64,000 nucleotides of DNA from Eutypa lata (Eukaryota > Ascomycota > Sordariomycetes > Xylariales > Diatrypaceae): NCBI GenBank assembly GCA_022661535.1, contig JAKULF010000001.1, positions 3,224,001 to 3,288,000 on the forward strand. The letters are read 5' to 3'. Below, one piece after another: positions 24,301 through 35,631 of the stretch (position 1 is its first letter; every line of letters begins with the position of its first letter). Made by a program: the position numbers and the translations under genes. The notes below the pieces were generated by a model that ran no database searches, was not told where the DNA came from, and saw nothing but the letters and a program-made list of their open reading frames with translations.

Positions 24301-26904
24301 CACCTTGGAAGACATGGCTCAGGATATCGCTGACTCCATTTCGCAAATCTCGAGAGTCTTTATATCCGCTTTTTGGAGCCCTTCACCGGAACTAGAATAC
24401 ATCGTTCGAGGAGGCCAGATCCTGACCGGCCGCCTCATCGAAGATATCCATCTCAACCACGAGCTATCTTCATCGATCCGCCCGGAGACCAAAACATCGC
24501 CGTGGCTTCCAGGTCCTCCCTTGAAGCTTGATATCGGGAGTCGCGGGCAACTCGATACGCTTCACTTCAGGGAAGATGCCGATTACTACGAGGACCTCGG
24601 CCCCACGGATGTAGAGATCGAGGCGAAGGCCTGGGCGGTCAATTTCCGTGATGTTTTCGGCGCCTTGGGCCGGCTGGAGGAACCCGGGTTCGGCTCCGAC
24701 TGTGCCGGCATTGTGACGCGCGTCGGGCCCCAATGCGAATCCGTGCGGCCTGGTGACCGGGTCTGCATGTGTGTGATCGACTGCATGCGGTAAGTACTAA
24801 AACAAGTTAATATCCTACATTTCTCGTTCTGTTATAGAACCTTCTACAAGATGTGATGAGGAATTAAACACTAACTTATTCTTACTAACGCAGCATGTAT
24901 CCCCGCGGCGACGAACAGGCCGTTGTCAAGATCCCGCCCTCGGTCTCGTTCGAGGAGGCCTGCGCGGTGATCAATCCGACGGTCACTGCGTGGCATTCTC
25001 TAGTGGAACTAGCGCGAATAAGCCAAGGAGAGAAGATCCTTATTCACGCGGCGTCAGGGGCAACAGGTCAGCTAGCCATTCAGATCGCGCAGATGGTCGG
25101 TGCGGAGGTGTTCGCAACAGTTGGGTACGACCACAAGAAGCAGCTGCTCATCGATCAATATGGCATTCCTGCCGACCACATCTTCTACAGCCGGAGCAAC
25201 AACGCCACCTTCGCCAAAGGCATTATGAGAATGACCAACGGCTATGGCGTGGATGTGGTCCTGAATTCGCTCGTGGGTGAGGGCCTACGCGCGTCATGGG
25301 AGTGCATTGCTCCCTACGGACGTTTCATCGAGATAGGGAAGACAGACATAAATGCAAATTCTGCTCTGCCGATGGCCTGCTTCGGGAATAACGCGACTTT
25401 CGCCTCCGTCGATATCCGTCACTTGTTCTTACATAAGAAACAGTCGGCGAAGGAGCTGTTGCACAAGACCATGGCCATGGCTGGCGATGGCAAGATCCAT
25501 CATCCGAAGCCCTTGAATATTTATGATGTCGGCGCCGTGGAGGATGCGTTTCGCTATATTCAGAGCGGGAAGAACTCTGGTCGCGTTGTCATTCGAATTG
25601 ACCCGTCTGCTGATGTTCGTGTATGTACAATGTTTTCCCTCGCTCTCCCCTTCTTCTCCTGGTATGTTATAAGACTAACGCATCGTAGAAACACTTGATC
25701 ACCCGTAGGACCTGGAGATTCGATGAGGGTGCCTCTTATCTTGTCGTAGGGGGCCTTGGTGGGATTGGCAGATCGATACTCAAGTGGATGGCTTCAAAGG
25801 GTGCCAAAAATTTGATAGTCCCATCGAGATCAGGCTCGAAGTCTGGTGCAGCTGCTAAGGTTATGAGCGAACTACGTCAGCAAGATATCAATATTATAAC
25901 ACCAAAGTGTGATGTTGCTTCATGGGATTCTCTCTCCCAAGCGCTCGAGGAATGGGGTAAGACGATGCCCCCTGTTCGCGGATGCATCAATGCAGCAATG
26001 GTTCTGAATGTGAGTTCACACCTCTCCCTATCCTTAACTCTTATTCTGACAACACCTTTACCAGGATTCCGTGTTCGAGAATATGTCTCACGCCCAATGG
26101 GACCGCACCATCCGTTCCAAGGTCGCGACCTCTTGGAACCTCCACAGTGCCCTCGCCAAGCTAGATTTCATGGTCCTCCTCTCCTCCGTCTCCGGTGTCG
26201 TCGGTAACCCCGGCCAGGCCAATTACGCCGCCGGCTGCACGTTCCAGGACGCATTGGCGCGGTTTCGCACCCACCAGGGCCAAAAAACAACTTCCATCGA
26301 CCTCGGCGTCATGCGGTCGATCGGGGTCGTCGCCGAGACCGAGTCACTACAGAAACACTTCGACGGTGGCACTCAGGGGCTCGGCCAAATCGAAGAGCAT
26401 GAATTCCTCGCACTGCTAGACATCTGCTGCGATCCTGCCGCGGGCCCCACCCTAGCAAGCCAGATAGTGATGGGTGTCGGCACACCCGCGGACTTCCTCG
26501 CGCGCTCCCTCGAACCCCCTGAGATCATGGAACGGCCCCTCTTCGCGCACTTCAGCCAGGTGCTATCGTCCTCACCATCCCGCGACAACAGCAACAACTC
26601 CGCAAACGACAATTTCGCCGCGCTATTCCGACAGGCGGAGACGGCGGAGGAGCGAGCGAGCCTCGTAGCGCAGTCGCTGGCTAGGAAACTAGCGCGCGCG
26701 CTCGCGATCGACCCGGAGGATGTGGACGCGGAGAAGCCGCTGCACGCCTTCGGTGTTGATTCACTGGTCGCGGTCGAGCTGCGCAACTGGATCGCCAAGG
26801 AGTTCGCGGCGGAGGTGCCGGTGTTTGAGATTGTAGGGGGGAGGACGGTGCAGGGCGTGGGGGAGTTGGTGGAGAAGTCGTCGCAGATTCGGACAACGAT
26901 TTGA
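18367..26904 (+). CDS. Highly reducing type I polyketide synthase, KS-AT-DH-cMT-ER-KR-ACP
   Basis: Twelve exons join in frame: 18367-18537, 18600-18678, 18731-18796, 18856-19124, 19180-19522, 19573-19663, 19718-19874, 19916-20774, 20844-24789, 24894-25620, 25689-26009 and 26065-26904. They give about 2622 aa with no internal stop, so the gene is intact. KS: Cys174 (NTACSSS), His309 (EAHG) and His349 (NIGHLEG). AT: Ser722 (GHSSGE). DH: His1052 ([11 protein letters not shown]) and Asp1241 (FDAACQ). cMT: SAM loop EVGAGSG near 1513. ER: nucleotide loop AASGATGQ near 2047. KR: GGLGGIG near 2255 and Tyr2397 (NYAAG). ACP: phosphopantetheine Ser2576 (GVDSLVA). The protein ends just after the ACP, with no thioesterase, reductase, condensation or carnitine-acyltransferase domain, so release must be in trans, probably by the neighbouring AOS. 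Length and order match fumonisin-type PKSs. Product: a reduced, C-methylated chain of unknown length. Confidence 0.96.
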
Positions 26905-27333
26905 AAAGGAAGGTTGTTACCTACATATGATTGAATGTATCTTAAACATATCGGTATATGTCAGATATGATACGCAGGATGCTGACATAGATTATCGGGG
27001 GTGCGAGAGTCTATGGGGTGTTTAGAGAAGTTCTCAGGGGGCTATATTCCATTCTTATTACATTATGCCTGTAATCTTCGACCACTGGGAAAACAGCTGT
27101 CTTAGTCTAACTATGTCCCTATAGTCTTACAACACCTGTTGTGATGAAAGGGCATTGTTATATTATTCATTCGTGCTCAGTCTGTCCTACTAGTACCCAC
27201 GCTAATTATCATACAGTAACGTTTCTTCATTATTTTACTTCAACCTGTAGTTATGATGAGCGTTAGAGCTTTTGAAGAGATGACCCCTTTTTGACCATGC
27301 ACATTTAGCCAATTTCAGCATATAAGAAAAAAC
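26905..27333. other. Convergent spacer, PKS / P450
   Basis: 429 bp between the PKS and P450 stop codons. It holds both 3' UTRs; no gene seen. Confidence 0.45.
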
Positions 27334-29136
27334 TTAGTCGCTTGCTTCTATCACCCTGACATAGAAGTCCTTATCCATGAATAACATTGCACTCGAGGAA
27401 TCCATTGAGTTTCGAGGGTCGACAATCTGGAAATCGAATGCTCGGAATAACTAGAGACATGTAAGTAAGCAGCCATCTATTTGCCATGTACGACCAATTG
27501 AATAATACGCACCTCGAAATATACCTTATTCAATTCCAAAAAAGCAATAGGCTTCCCGGCGCACATCCATCTACCATATCCGAATGTGAGCTCTACATCC
27601 CTCTGCATCTTAGTGCGTGCTTCTTTGTCAATCTCCAAGAAGCGCTCCGGGCGGAACATGTCGGCATCAGCTCCAAAGAGCTCTTTAGATCGCAATAGCC
27701 CCGACGGGTTCATTCCGATGGACGTTCCGCCAGGGATAAACTTCCCGTGGATAGTGTCGCCTTCTGGCGGGACTTCCTTGGGCATGAGCCCTAGCGCTAC
27801 TGGACGAATGCGTAGTCCCTCGTAAATAACTGCCTGTTTGATTGAAGGTTATGTTTTGCTCATTAGTATATTCGCAAGAACGTGTTTCATAGTGAATAGC
27901 CCTAAACCGAGACTGACCTGGAGATATGGCAGACTTTTAGCTTCGGATTGCTTGATTGGACTCGACACTCGCTCTTCACGCAAAGCCTCCGCTATCTCGT
28001 GCTTGAGACGGTGATAGACTAGGGGTGAGGATAATATGTAGAGCAGTGTAACTCGTATTACAGCTGCAGTTGTGTCTGAACCTGCGACAAACATGAAAAG
28101 AGCTTCCACTTCGCACTCCTGTTGCGAAAGGCCGTGTCGTACAAATGACCCCTGAAAGCCAGTCAGAATTATTAGTCTCAACAGTCGGACACTATACAAG
28201 CAATACACTTACAAGCATATTTTTCTTATCTTTCGCGTCAGGTGCATAGTATTGACGAACTATATTGTTTGTAATGCTGGTGAAATCCGGTTAACCCCGT
28301 TTCTCCTTGCGTATCTCTTCCCCGTTTAGACGAGGCGATGAAATGTTGAATGCTTACCCCATGATTTTCCCTAGCCCTGTAGTGTCTGTTTCTCGCGGTG
28401 CAAATAGCTTGAGGCCAGTTGAAGAATAGATGACATTTCGAATCCACGGAATATGAGTTGTCATGGTCATCAGGGGAAGATGTTCTTCTACAGAAGGGTA
28501 AAAGTCGTGCAGATCGGCGTCTGCTTGGACGCATCCGAATTCTTTACCAAGCGCCACTCGTGATATAACATCCAGAGTAAAGTACCCGCTGACCTTGGCT
28601 AAATCCAGCGGTCGAAACTCCCCACCGCGACCGTCCGTGGCGTATTTCCGCCTAATCATGTCGACGAGGTTTTTGAGCTGGTCGTCTACGTCCTGTTCAA
28701 CCCCCGCAGTCTCCCGGCCGCTATACCCTGGTGAAAGCATTGCCTTCATCTTGTCGTGGCCTTCGATATCTAGCATAATGAACATTGTCGGATGGTAGGG
28801 GTTAAACCGATTGCCATCGTACCAACGTCCTTTCGCGTATGTGCTTTTGGCGTTATTGATTCTGCGCAAGACGTCGGGGTCATCTGTAGTGAGTTCATTG
28901 GGTCCGACTCGAGCGAGCGGGCCAAACTTCTCATTCAGTACTTTTTTGGTCTCATAATGCTTCACATGGAAGGATATAGGGACCCACCAAAGGTAGGAAA
29001 ATGATGCTAGGAAGGGCCCTGGGATATGACGAAGACGATACCAAGATGCGAATGCCGAAATCAGATACCATAAGACCGCACAGGAGGCGAACACCACTAT
29101 GGTACTGCCAATCCCCCCTGTCATTATAAGTATCAT
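27334..29136 (-). CDS. Cytochrome P450 monooxygenase, cluster-associated
   Basis: Five exons (29136-28358, 28276-28213, 28151-27918, 27833-27513, 27450-27334) join in frame to 504 aa, the normal length for a fungal microsomal P450. Residues 8-30 form the N-terminal membrane anchor, followed by the HIPGP hinge. The I-helix oxygen-activation motif AGSDTT is at about 304-309, the K-helix ExxR is EGLR, PERF is FRPERF, and the heme ligand is Cys450 in FGYGRWMCAG. All key residues are present. The pattern resembles CYP57/pisatin-demethylase-like and secondary-metabolism P450s, but I cannot place it in a clan. It is convergent with the PKS and most likely hydroxylates the polyketide chain, perhaps at more than one carbon. 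Confidence 0.93.
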
Positions 29137-31460
29137 TTCCGATGAGTTTGACTTGGATATGAGGAATTTTCTGGAAGTTTCTCCGGGTAAGTGGTGCTTT
29201 ATCTACTTTTCTATACCCTTGTCACCACACCTTGGGTCTTGACCTTATAAGCTTTATTAACCACTCAATGCTCTAGTATCACTGCACTTCGAATTGAGTG
29301 ATTACTCTCCCAAGGTGTAAGCACAATTGATTGATAAGGTATAGCGAGGCCTGCTGTTGGTCCATCTCTTTCCAAACCGTGCAATAGATAGCGAGGTGAC
29401 GTTGCAGTAATAAGCGGGGGGTATTACCCCCAAGGTGGGAACGACTTCTAGTAATATTTCCTGGGACTTTACTCGTCATAGTTATTTACTTGAAGCATAC
29501 TAAATGCCGCCCGGGGCTACATTGTGTAGTATTATTGTATCAACTGTCCACCACCACGCGTATCAGCCAATAGAAAGGGGTGACCACTGTACATATTGCA
29601 TTATGATAGTGATCAGCGAGCGTCATCAATGCGATAACACGGAATACAAGCACTATACTATTCCACCACCAGAAGTAGAATATCATTAGTTAGCTCGAGA
29701 GCTAACCATCTTACATTACCTTATTAGCGGACACCTACCACTTAGGACCGTGACAACCAATCACGTATTACGACCAACGAATACATAACAGTGCATTATC
29801 ACATACGACCCGTCATATACCAGTATACATTAAGAATTGGTACCCAGTCTACACTCGTATATATGACGGTGTTATTAGTCAATATCACGATCTTGTACGC
29901 CGTGACCACAAGTCCATTTCCGAAGATTCGTTACTTGCAATCGTATTCGTCTGCAGCATTAGATACCATTGACCCTTTTTACTCAGTTCTAATAGGATGC
30001 AGTTAGGTATTAGCACATAGTTACTTGATAATAGAGCCTATTATGAGAGTAAGGCTATTTGTGTGTGCTATTATTACCTTGCACGAGTCTTAGCTTTCGT
30101 AGTTCAAGCTGTTACTATCTTTTAAATATTACATATATTCTGTTGATATATCTTATCGAGTAGCTTCCGAAAGTGCTAACGTTCAATAATGTGTCTATTC
30201 GTGTAGGCAATACTAGCATTTGGGGAGGGTGTTTCATGGTCTCGCGGCAATTCTGTATTATTATCTATATAGCTTGCTAGTCTTCATCAATGGTCAGCCC
30301 AGGTATTTGATGTCAACTGAAACTTCCTCAAAGCTTCCATTACCGGACTTAGAAACCAGAGTTAATTCCACGTCTCACGAAATCATGCTGTAAATTTACA
30401 ACCACGAATGTTTGAGCTAGTTCCTAGGTATTCTGTCCTAGCACCACTCTCCCCCCTATAGAACCTTAGACTATCATTTCCATGGATGTCTTAATCCTAA
30501 GCTCCAGCCAAACATATTTTCCATCTATATCCACTGATAAAAAGTCTAATTTACAAGTTAAACTCGCTTTTCAAGTTTATATCTATACACTTACAATTTA
30601 TATATGAAATCCATACATCCCGACATAATACGACTATCAAGGTATCTCGACCGTGGGACTCTAGATCCATGATCTTCTTGGTTTTTACCTGCGATTTATG
30701 GTTCATTGTGGTAACGTTAATTTCTTTGGTATTGAGGTGCAATACTAACTTACACCTAAACCTTCCGTCGGCTACATATTCCTGCGAAGATAATAGAGTA
30801 AGTGCTTAGAAGTCTTACTTGAAATTTACCTTCATAATGGATAACCGAAGCCTATAAGTAGAGCACCTCGGCTATGAAATAAGACATAGCTCAAGAGCTA
30901 TCTCCTTTATGTGAACATACCTAACCGGAAACATCATGAAAAAAAACCCCAATTCTGCCGTCTCACCAGGTTCAGTCCTTTTAATCGTCAGCGCTAATAA
31001 CTATACCTACTAACATTGCGATATGCTGACTAGAAGCTGCTCAAAGCAGGCTTTCGCATGCGCGGTACCTTTTACGATGTAGCCAATGATGACTGTTGGT
31101 CGGAACAAATCCAACTACGGAATTTCACCCCTATCCTCGTCTTTTCGAGAAGCACGTCTCCTCAAAACAGACTCTAGGCAACCGTACTCGACTGACACTC
31201 CCTCCCCCGCTACGGAACTCGAGGTTTAGATATCATGTTATTATTTATTTTCGTATCGCTAGAAGTTCAGAGTCCCTGCTTAAGTCCTATTAAGAGGATA
31301 TTACTAGCTAGACGACCGATGGGGTGGGATGGACGGGCCTGTAATGATAATTATGTGGAGCATAGCATGAACAGATATTGAATACGTTAAGGTATCTTGC
31401 CATTTAGGTCGTCTATTGAAAGAACCAAAAGGTAAATAAATCAACAAAGAGATAAAAAAA
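29137..31460. other. Gene-free AT-rich region beside the cluster
   Basis: 2.3 kb with only short, motif-free frames. AT-rich throughout, it could be a decayed transposon or simply a spacer; I see no terminal repeats. It contains the P450 promoter at its left end. Confidence 0.4.
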
Positions 31461-31531
31461 TGCATCAGCCGTGAATCGAACACGGGGCCCATCGATGGCA
31501 ACGATGGATTTTACCACTAAACCACTGATGC
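31461..31531 (-). tRNA. tRNA-Gly (anticodon GCC)
   Basis: The minus strand folds into a complete 71-nt cloverleaf without intron. The acceptor stem GCATCAG/CTGATGC pairs over 7 bp with discriminator A. A short D-arm contains GTTTAGTGGTAAAA. The anticodon stem CATCG/CGATG encloses TTGCCAT with anticodon GCC. The T-arm CCGTG-TTCGATT-CACGG pairs perfectly. The TGGTTTAGTGG and GTTCGATTC words are the internal A and B boxes. An intact gene; it reads GGC and GGU glycine codons. Confidence 0.96.
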
Positions 31532-32148
31532 CACTTGTTACTTGTTAAGGTAAGGATCTCCCTCCGAGATCGGATAGGAAACTTAGGCATTTTGATTGTT
31601 TATATTTGATCGCGAAGATGCAACGCTAATGTGGTTAGATAGGCCGGGTCGTTTGTGGAGCTCGAACTCCAGTACCTAGCACAGCCGCTTGTTGGAATAC
31701 TGGTAAGTAACAGGGGTAAAAGAAGAAGCAGCACTTTACATACGAAGACGAACAGCTGTGGTTTAAATAGAAGAAGGAAAATGAAGGGGAAAAAAGGTTA
31801 TGTTCTGAAGAGTTGAAGTTAAAGAGTGAGCATTAATAGGCACTTGTGTTCTCAGGCAATGCTTAACTTCATGCGCGCGTGAGCTGACACGGTACACAGC
31901 CGCCGCCACAGCTGGAGCAACCAATTACCCTTATGTTTCTTTGCCCTCATATGCTTACTGGTTTGCGTAGGATCCGTCGATCAATCATGCATGTACTCTA
32001 AGGGTTGATTCAGCGAATCTAGGACTATATTGTATTCCATATAATGAGGTTACATGCATACAGTATCGCGGCTGCTCCCGCTGTGGGCCTTTCCGATCGA
32101 TTATCACTAACCTGATGATAGTATCAAATTATAAAAAGACTGGTTATA
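31532..32148. other. Intergenic, tRNA to HET gene
   Basis: 617 bp; upstream region of the tRNA (on the minus strand) and of the HET gene. No further gene seen. Confidence 0.4.
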
Positions 32149-34020
32149 ATGGACAATACAACAGACCTCTCTCCCGCCTCATCATTCAGTTACAAGGCAT
32201 TGCGTCAAGCGCAGGAGATTCGACTCCTACGAATTCCAATTGACGATGACAGTCAACCTATCACCTCCAGTCTCTTCCACGCTAGCCTTGACAACTGTCC
32301 ACCCTACACAGCTCTATCCTACGTCTGGGGCGATGCTAAGACGACATTACCCATCTCTGTCAATGGCAGCATCGTCTCCATCACCAAGAACCTGCATGAA
32401 GCCTTGTCCGCACTGCGCAAGTCAGGGGCCGACACTGCCGGGGCAGCGCTAACTCTGTGGGTCGACGCGCTATGCATCAACCAGTCCGACGACGCAGAAA
32501 AGGCGATACAAGTCCAGCTGATGCGGCGCATCTACCACGAGGCAGCACAAGTGATCATCTGGCTGGGACCGGAGGGCGGAGAGAGCACGGCCGCGCTCCA
32601 CCAGCTCCGCGACATCGGCACCCGCTTCCAGAAGCTTAAGAGCAGCCCCCTCTACGCGCTTCGCGTCCCTTCCTTCTTGCAGGGCATAGCCGCGACGCCC
32701 GGCTCCCAGCTGCGGAGCGTCTGGTACCTGTTCCGCCGCCGTCCGTACTGGCGTCGCGTCTGGGTTATCCAAGAGGCCGTGTTAGCGCGGCGCGCGACCG
32801 TGTGGTGCGGTCGCGATTCCGTGGCTTGGGATGTTCTACAAATGGCTCTCAAAGCTTTCCAATTGACCGTGTCGCTGCCGCGCACGGAAGTGACAACGAC
32901 AGCGGCCCTCTCGATCATTGCCGACGTGAATCAGGATATTTCACATTTCCGCTTCTGCGCCGAGCAGTTCTACGCCAGCGGAGAGCAGGGCATGGGGCTA
33001 ATGGAGACGCTGTGGTGGACGCTGAAAGCTGACATTCAGGCGACCGACCCGAGGGATCGCATGTACGGGCTATTAGGCTTGATCAAGGAAGAGGATCGGG
33101 TTCAGATCCCGATTGACTACTCAGCTGCCACAACACTGGAGAATGTTCTCTTCGAGGTTACAAAGGCTCTCTTATACAAGCACGGACCTGAAATATTGTG
33201 TTATTGCACACCCTCTCTTACCTCGCCATCGCTACCTACCTGGGTTGTCGACTGGACTGTCCAAAAAGAGACGCGGCTCTGGACTAATCGAATCGGCGGC
33301 GCTTGGACTGGCGACAGAGCATTCAATGCTTCGAAGGGGATGCTGTGGGATAGCAGTACTATGTCCCCAGTTACATACGAGAAGCCTACCCTAAGCCTTC
33401 CTGGAGTAATAGTAGGCTCTGTCCATCATATTGGTCCGCAGTTCATAATATCATCCCGCGCCCCAGAATACCTGCAAGCTTGCCGTGAATGGTTGCTGGA
33501 GGTGAAGAAAATGGTTAGCGATGTGGTCCTTGATTCCGACGCTTTAGGAGATAGGCTGGCAAGCCTTTGGCGACTGCCTATAGCGGACAAAAATCTAGCA
33601 GGTGGTCGAGCAGAACTCAACGACGAGGCCCCTTACCACTATGAACTCCTAATTGGCCTTACTTCCCCTGAACTAGATTCAGCTGTGCACGGAAGTGGGA
33701 AGATTAAAACAACAGACCAATTGATTATCGACCAAACACTAGAATATCGTCGGAGATGGTATCTCTACGACCGCCGCCCTTTTGTTACCAATGATGGCCA
33801 TCCAGGCTTAGCTCTAGCTGATGCCAAGCCGGGGGACCAGCTTTGCATTTTCGCTGGTGCAAGTGTGCCGTTTGTTATCCGGCCGAATGGCGAAGGGGGG
33901 TTTAGGCTGGTTGGGGAATCCTACGTATATGGATTAATGGATGGCGAGGCATTAGAGGGACATAATGCGGCCTCCCAAACGATCATGCTAACTCAGAAGT
34001 ATAGAGAATATGTAGTTTAA
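32149..34020 (+). CDS. HET-domain protein (heterokaryon-incompatibility type)
   Basis: Single-exon gene of 623 aa. The HET domain (PF06985) is recognised by YTALSYVWGD at about residues 53-62, LWVDALCINQSD at about 103-114 and YHEAAQVIIWLG after it. These are the three conserved blocks of the family. WRRVWVIQE and DPRDRMYGLLGL follow, as in long HET proteins. The C-terminal half has no NACHT, WD or ankyrin repeats. HET domains, TIR-like in fold, trigger cell death on non-self recognition, but most paralogues have no tested role. The frame is intact. It stands beside a tRNA gene in a region with few genes. Confidence 0.92.
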   Translation: MDNTTDLSPASSFSYKALRQAQEIRLLRIPIDDDSQPITSSLFHASLDNCPPYTALSYVWGDAKTTLPISVNGSIVSITKNLHEALSALRKSGADTAGAALTLWVDALCINQSDDAEKAIQVQLMRRIYHEAAQVIIWLGPEGGESTAALHQLRDIGTRFQKLKSSPLYALRVPSFLQGIAATPGSQLRSVWYLFRRRPYWRRVWVIQEAVLARRATVWCGRDSVAWDVLQMALKAFQLTVSLPRTEVTTTAALSIIADVNQDISHFRFCAEQFYASGEQGMGLMETLWWTLKADIQATDPRDRMYGLLGLIKEEDRVQIPIDYSAATTLENVLFEVTKALLYKHGPEILCYCTPSLTSPSLPTWVVDWTVQKETRLWTNRIGGAWTGDRAFNASKGMLWDSSTMSPVTYEKPTLSLPGVIVGSVHHIGPQFIISSRAPEYLQACREWLLEVKKMVSDVVLDSDALGDRLASLWRLPIADKNLAGGRAELNDEAPYHYELLIGLTSPELDSAVHGSGKIKTTDQLIIDQTLEYRRRWYLYDRRPFVTNDGHPGLALADAKPGDQLCIFAGASVPFVIRPNGEGGFRLVGESYVYGLMDGEALEGHNAASQTIMLTQKYREYVV

Positions 34021-34568
34021 GCGATACGTGGGATGACTGAATGAGCCCATGACGGTTGCATTATTACAGATGCAGATGGTTGAAGTGTGATATGATGGCC
34101 TAGCAGAATTCGTGATCAGAAGTTACTATCAGCAAAGAATGATAGTTCAGATCCTCAAAGAGCCGCAATCAGGTGGTAGTAACAGCACTTGAACATCTCT
34201 CACGTTCATCAAGTTCCCTACCGTAACATCCGCCAAGACTAACGGGCTTCTACCCTCCGCAGTGCTAGGACCCTCAAATCGATAGAACATACTGACCCCC
34301 ATAACGGACAAGGAACCTCCGCCAATCCGGTTGAAGGATGGTTCTCGTCCAATCATCTCTCGTCTTCTTATTCGATGCCTTCCTAGAGCGACAGGTGGGA
34401 ATGGCATGCTAACGGAAGACACCACGCTGGGCCTCAGACTGCAATAACGAATATAATATTACTTGGGATCGCCCCCATCCGTGTCGAGGTTTCCATCCCC
34501 ATGCCTGTATCTATTACCAACACCTGAAGCTAGCATAGTAGCGTCAATTCCATTTCGGCCTTACCATC
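34021..34568. other. Intergenic, HET gene to AA9 LPMO
   Basis: 548 bp. A 92-codon minus-strand frame (34147-34425) is not supported as a gene. The right part should carry the LPMO promoter. Confidence 0.35.
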
Positions 34569-35631
34569 ATGGTCCAACTCACCACGTCAGCTCTCGTCCT
34601 CGGTACTGTGAGTCTTGTAACCGGACACGGGTACCTCAAGAGCATCGCTGTCAATGGCGAGTCCTACCTAGCCTGGCAGGTGGGTCAAGATGACTTCGTC
34701 ACCCCAGCCCCTGAACGATACGCCCGAAAACTGGTGGACAACGGCCCGGTCCCTGACTTTACCACCGTGGACATAACTATACTATACTATACTGATTCTT
34801 CGACCTAGAAAGTGTCTTAACAATTGACAATTCAACTAGGTGCGGCGCCGGCGGAAACATCCCCGCTGCTGGAACCATCGAGCTGAAGGCCGGAGATCAA
34901 GTGTAGGACATAGTCACGTCTCAAGCATCTTCACAGTGTTATCCGGAAACACCTAGCTGACTTATGTGCATCTTAGCGATCTCGTCTGGGACCAATGGGG
35001 AAGTTCTCACAGCGGTCCGGTATTCACGTACGTCCTAACTCTAACTACTACCTACCCACGCCAGAGCGTTTGTTCCCCTGGCAGAGCTTTCCTAACGATT
35101 ATCAACAAACACAGATACATCGCACAGTGCGCAAACGACGACTGTGGGACATTCAAGGGCGACACGGGGGACATTTGGGTCAAGATTGACCAACTGGCCT
35201 ACAACCCATCCGGAACTCCGCCGTGGGCATCAGATCTCCTCCGCGAGCAGGGGGCCAAGTGGTCTGTCGTCGTCCCGCCGAGCCTAGCGCCCGGTGATTA
35301 CCTGCTCCGACATGAGATCCTCGGCCTGCACGTTGCCGGGACGAGGATGGGTGCCCAGTTCTATCCCTCCTGCACACAAATTCGAGTGACAGAGGGAGGT
35401 TCGACGAAACTACCCTCTGGAGTGGCGCTACCAGGTGCCTATGATCCGGATGATACAGAAGGGGTATGCTTGCACCCCTTGTCGGCTCTACTTTTAGACT
35501 TATACTAATGTGTTTTGCTTTAGATTCTCGTGGAGCTCTGGAGAGTCAACCAGGGCTTGGTCAATTACACGGCCCCGGGTGGCACTGTTTGGAGCGAGGC
35601 GGCGCCGAATGCGAACCGTCCTGGGCCTTAG
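34569..35631 (+). CDS. AA9 lytic polysaccharide monooxygenase; first intron lacks a GT donor
   Basis: AA9 LPMOs oxidatively cleave cellulose or related glucans with a single copper. The signal peptide (residues 1-19) is followed by His20 in HGYLKSI, the N-terminal copper ligand. The second is His102 in SSHSGP. Tyr191 in GAQFYP is the axial tyrosine, and LRHEI and Gln189 belong to the same site. Exons 34569-34777, 34840-34902, 34977-35027, 35115-35463 and 35524-35631 give 259 aa, typical for a protein without CBM1. Introns 2-4 are canonical. Intron 1 (34778-34839) ends in AG but begins TATACT. No GT donor upstream gives the right phase, and reading on meets a stop at 34806-34808. The gene is therefore either damaged by loss of one G, spliced non-canonically, or affected by an assembly error. 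Confidence 0.8.
34778..34839 (+). other. Non-canonical first intron of the LPMO gene, with a CTATA triplication
   Basis: The intron inferred from protein homology starts inside a short tandem repeat (CTATA three times, 34777-34791) and ends CTAG. A single extra G before TATACT would make a consensus GTATACT donor. Confidence 0.55.

Noticed and set aside
34147..34425. 92-codon minus-strand frame with a faint PARP-like LADVTVGN segment
   Set aside because: Too short, no other PARP motif and no splice-consistent extension.
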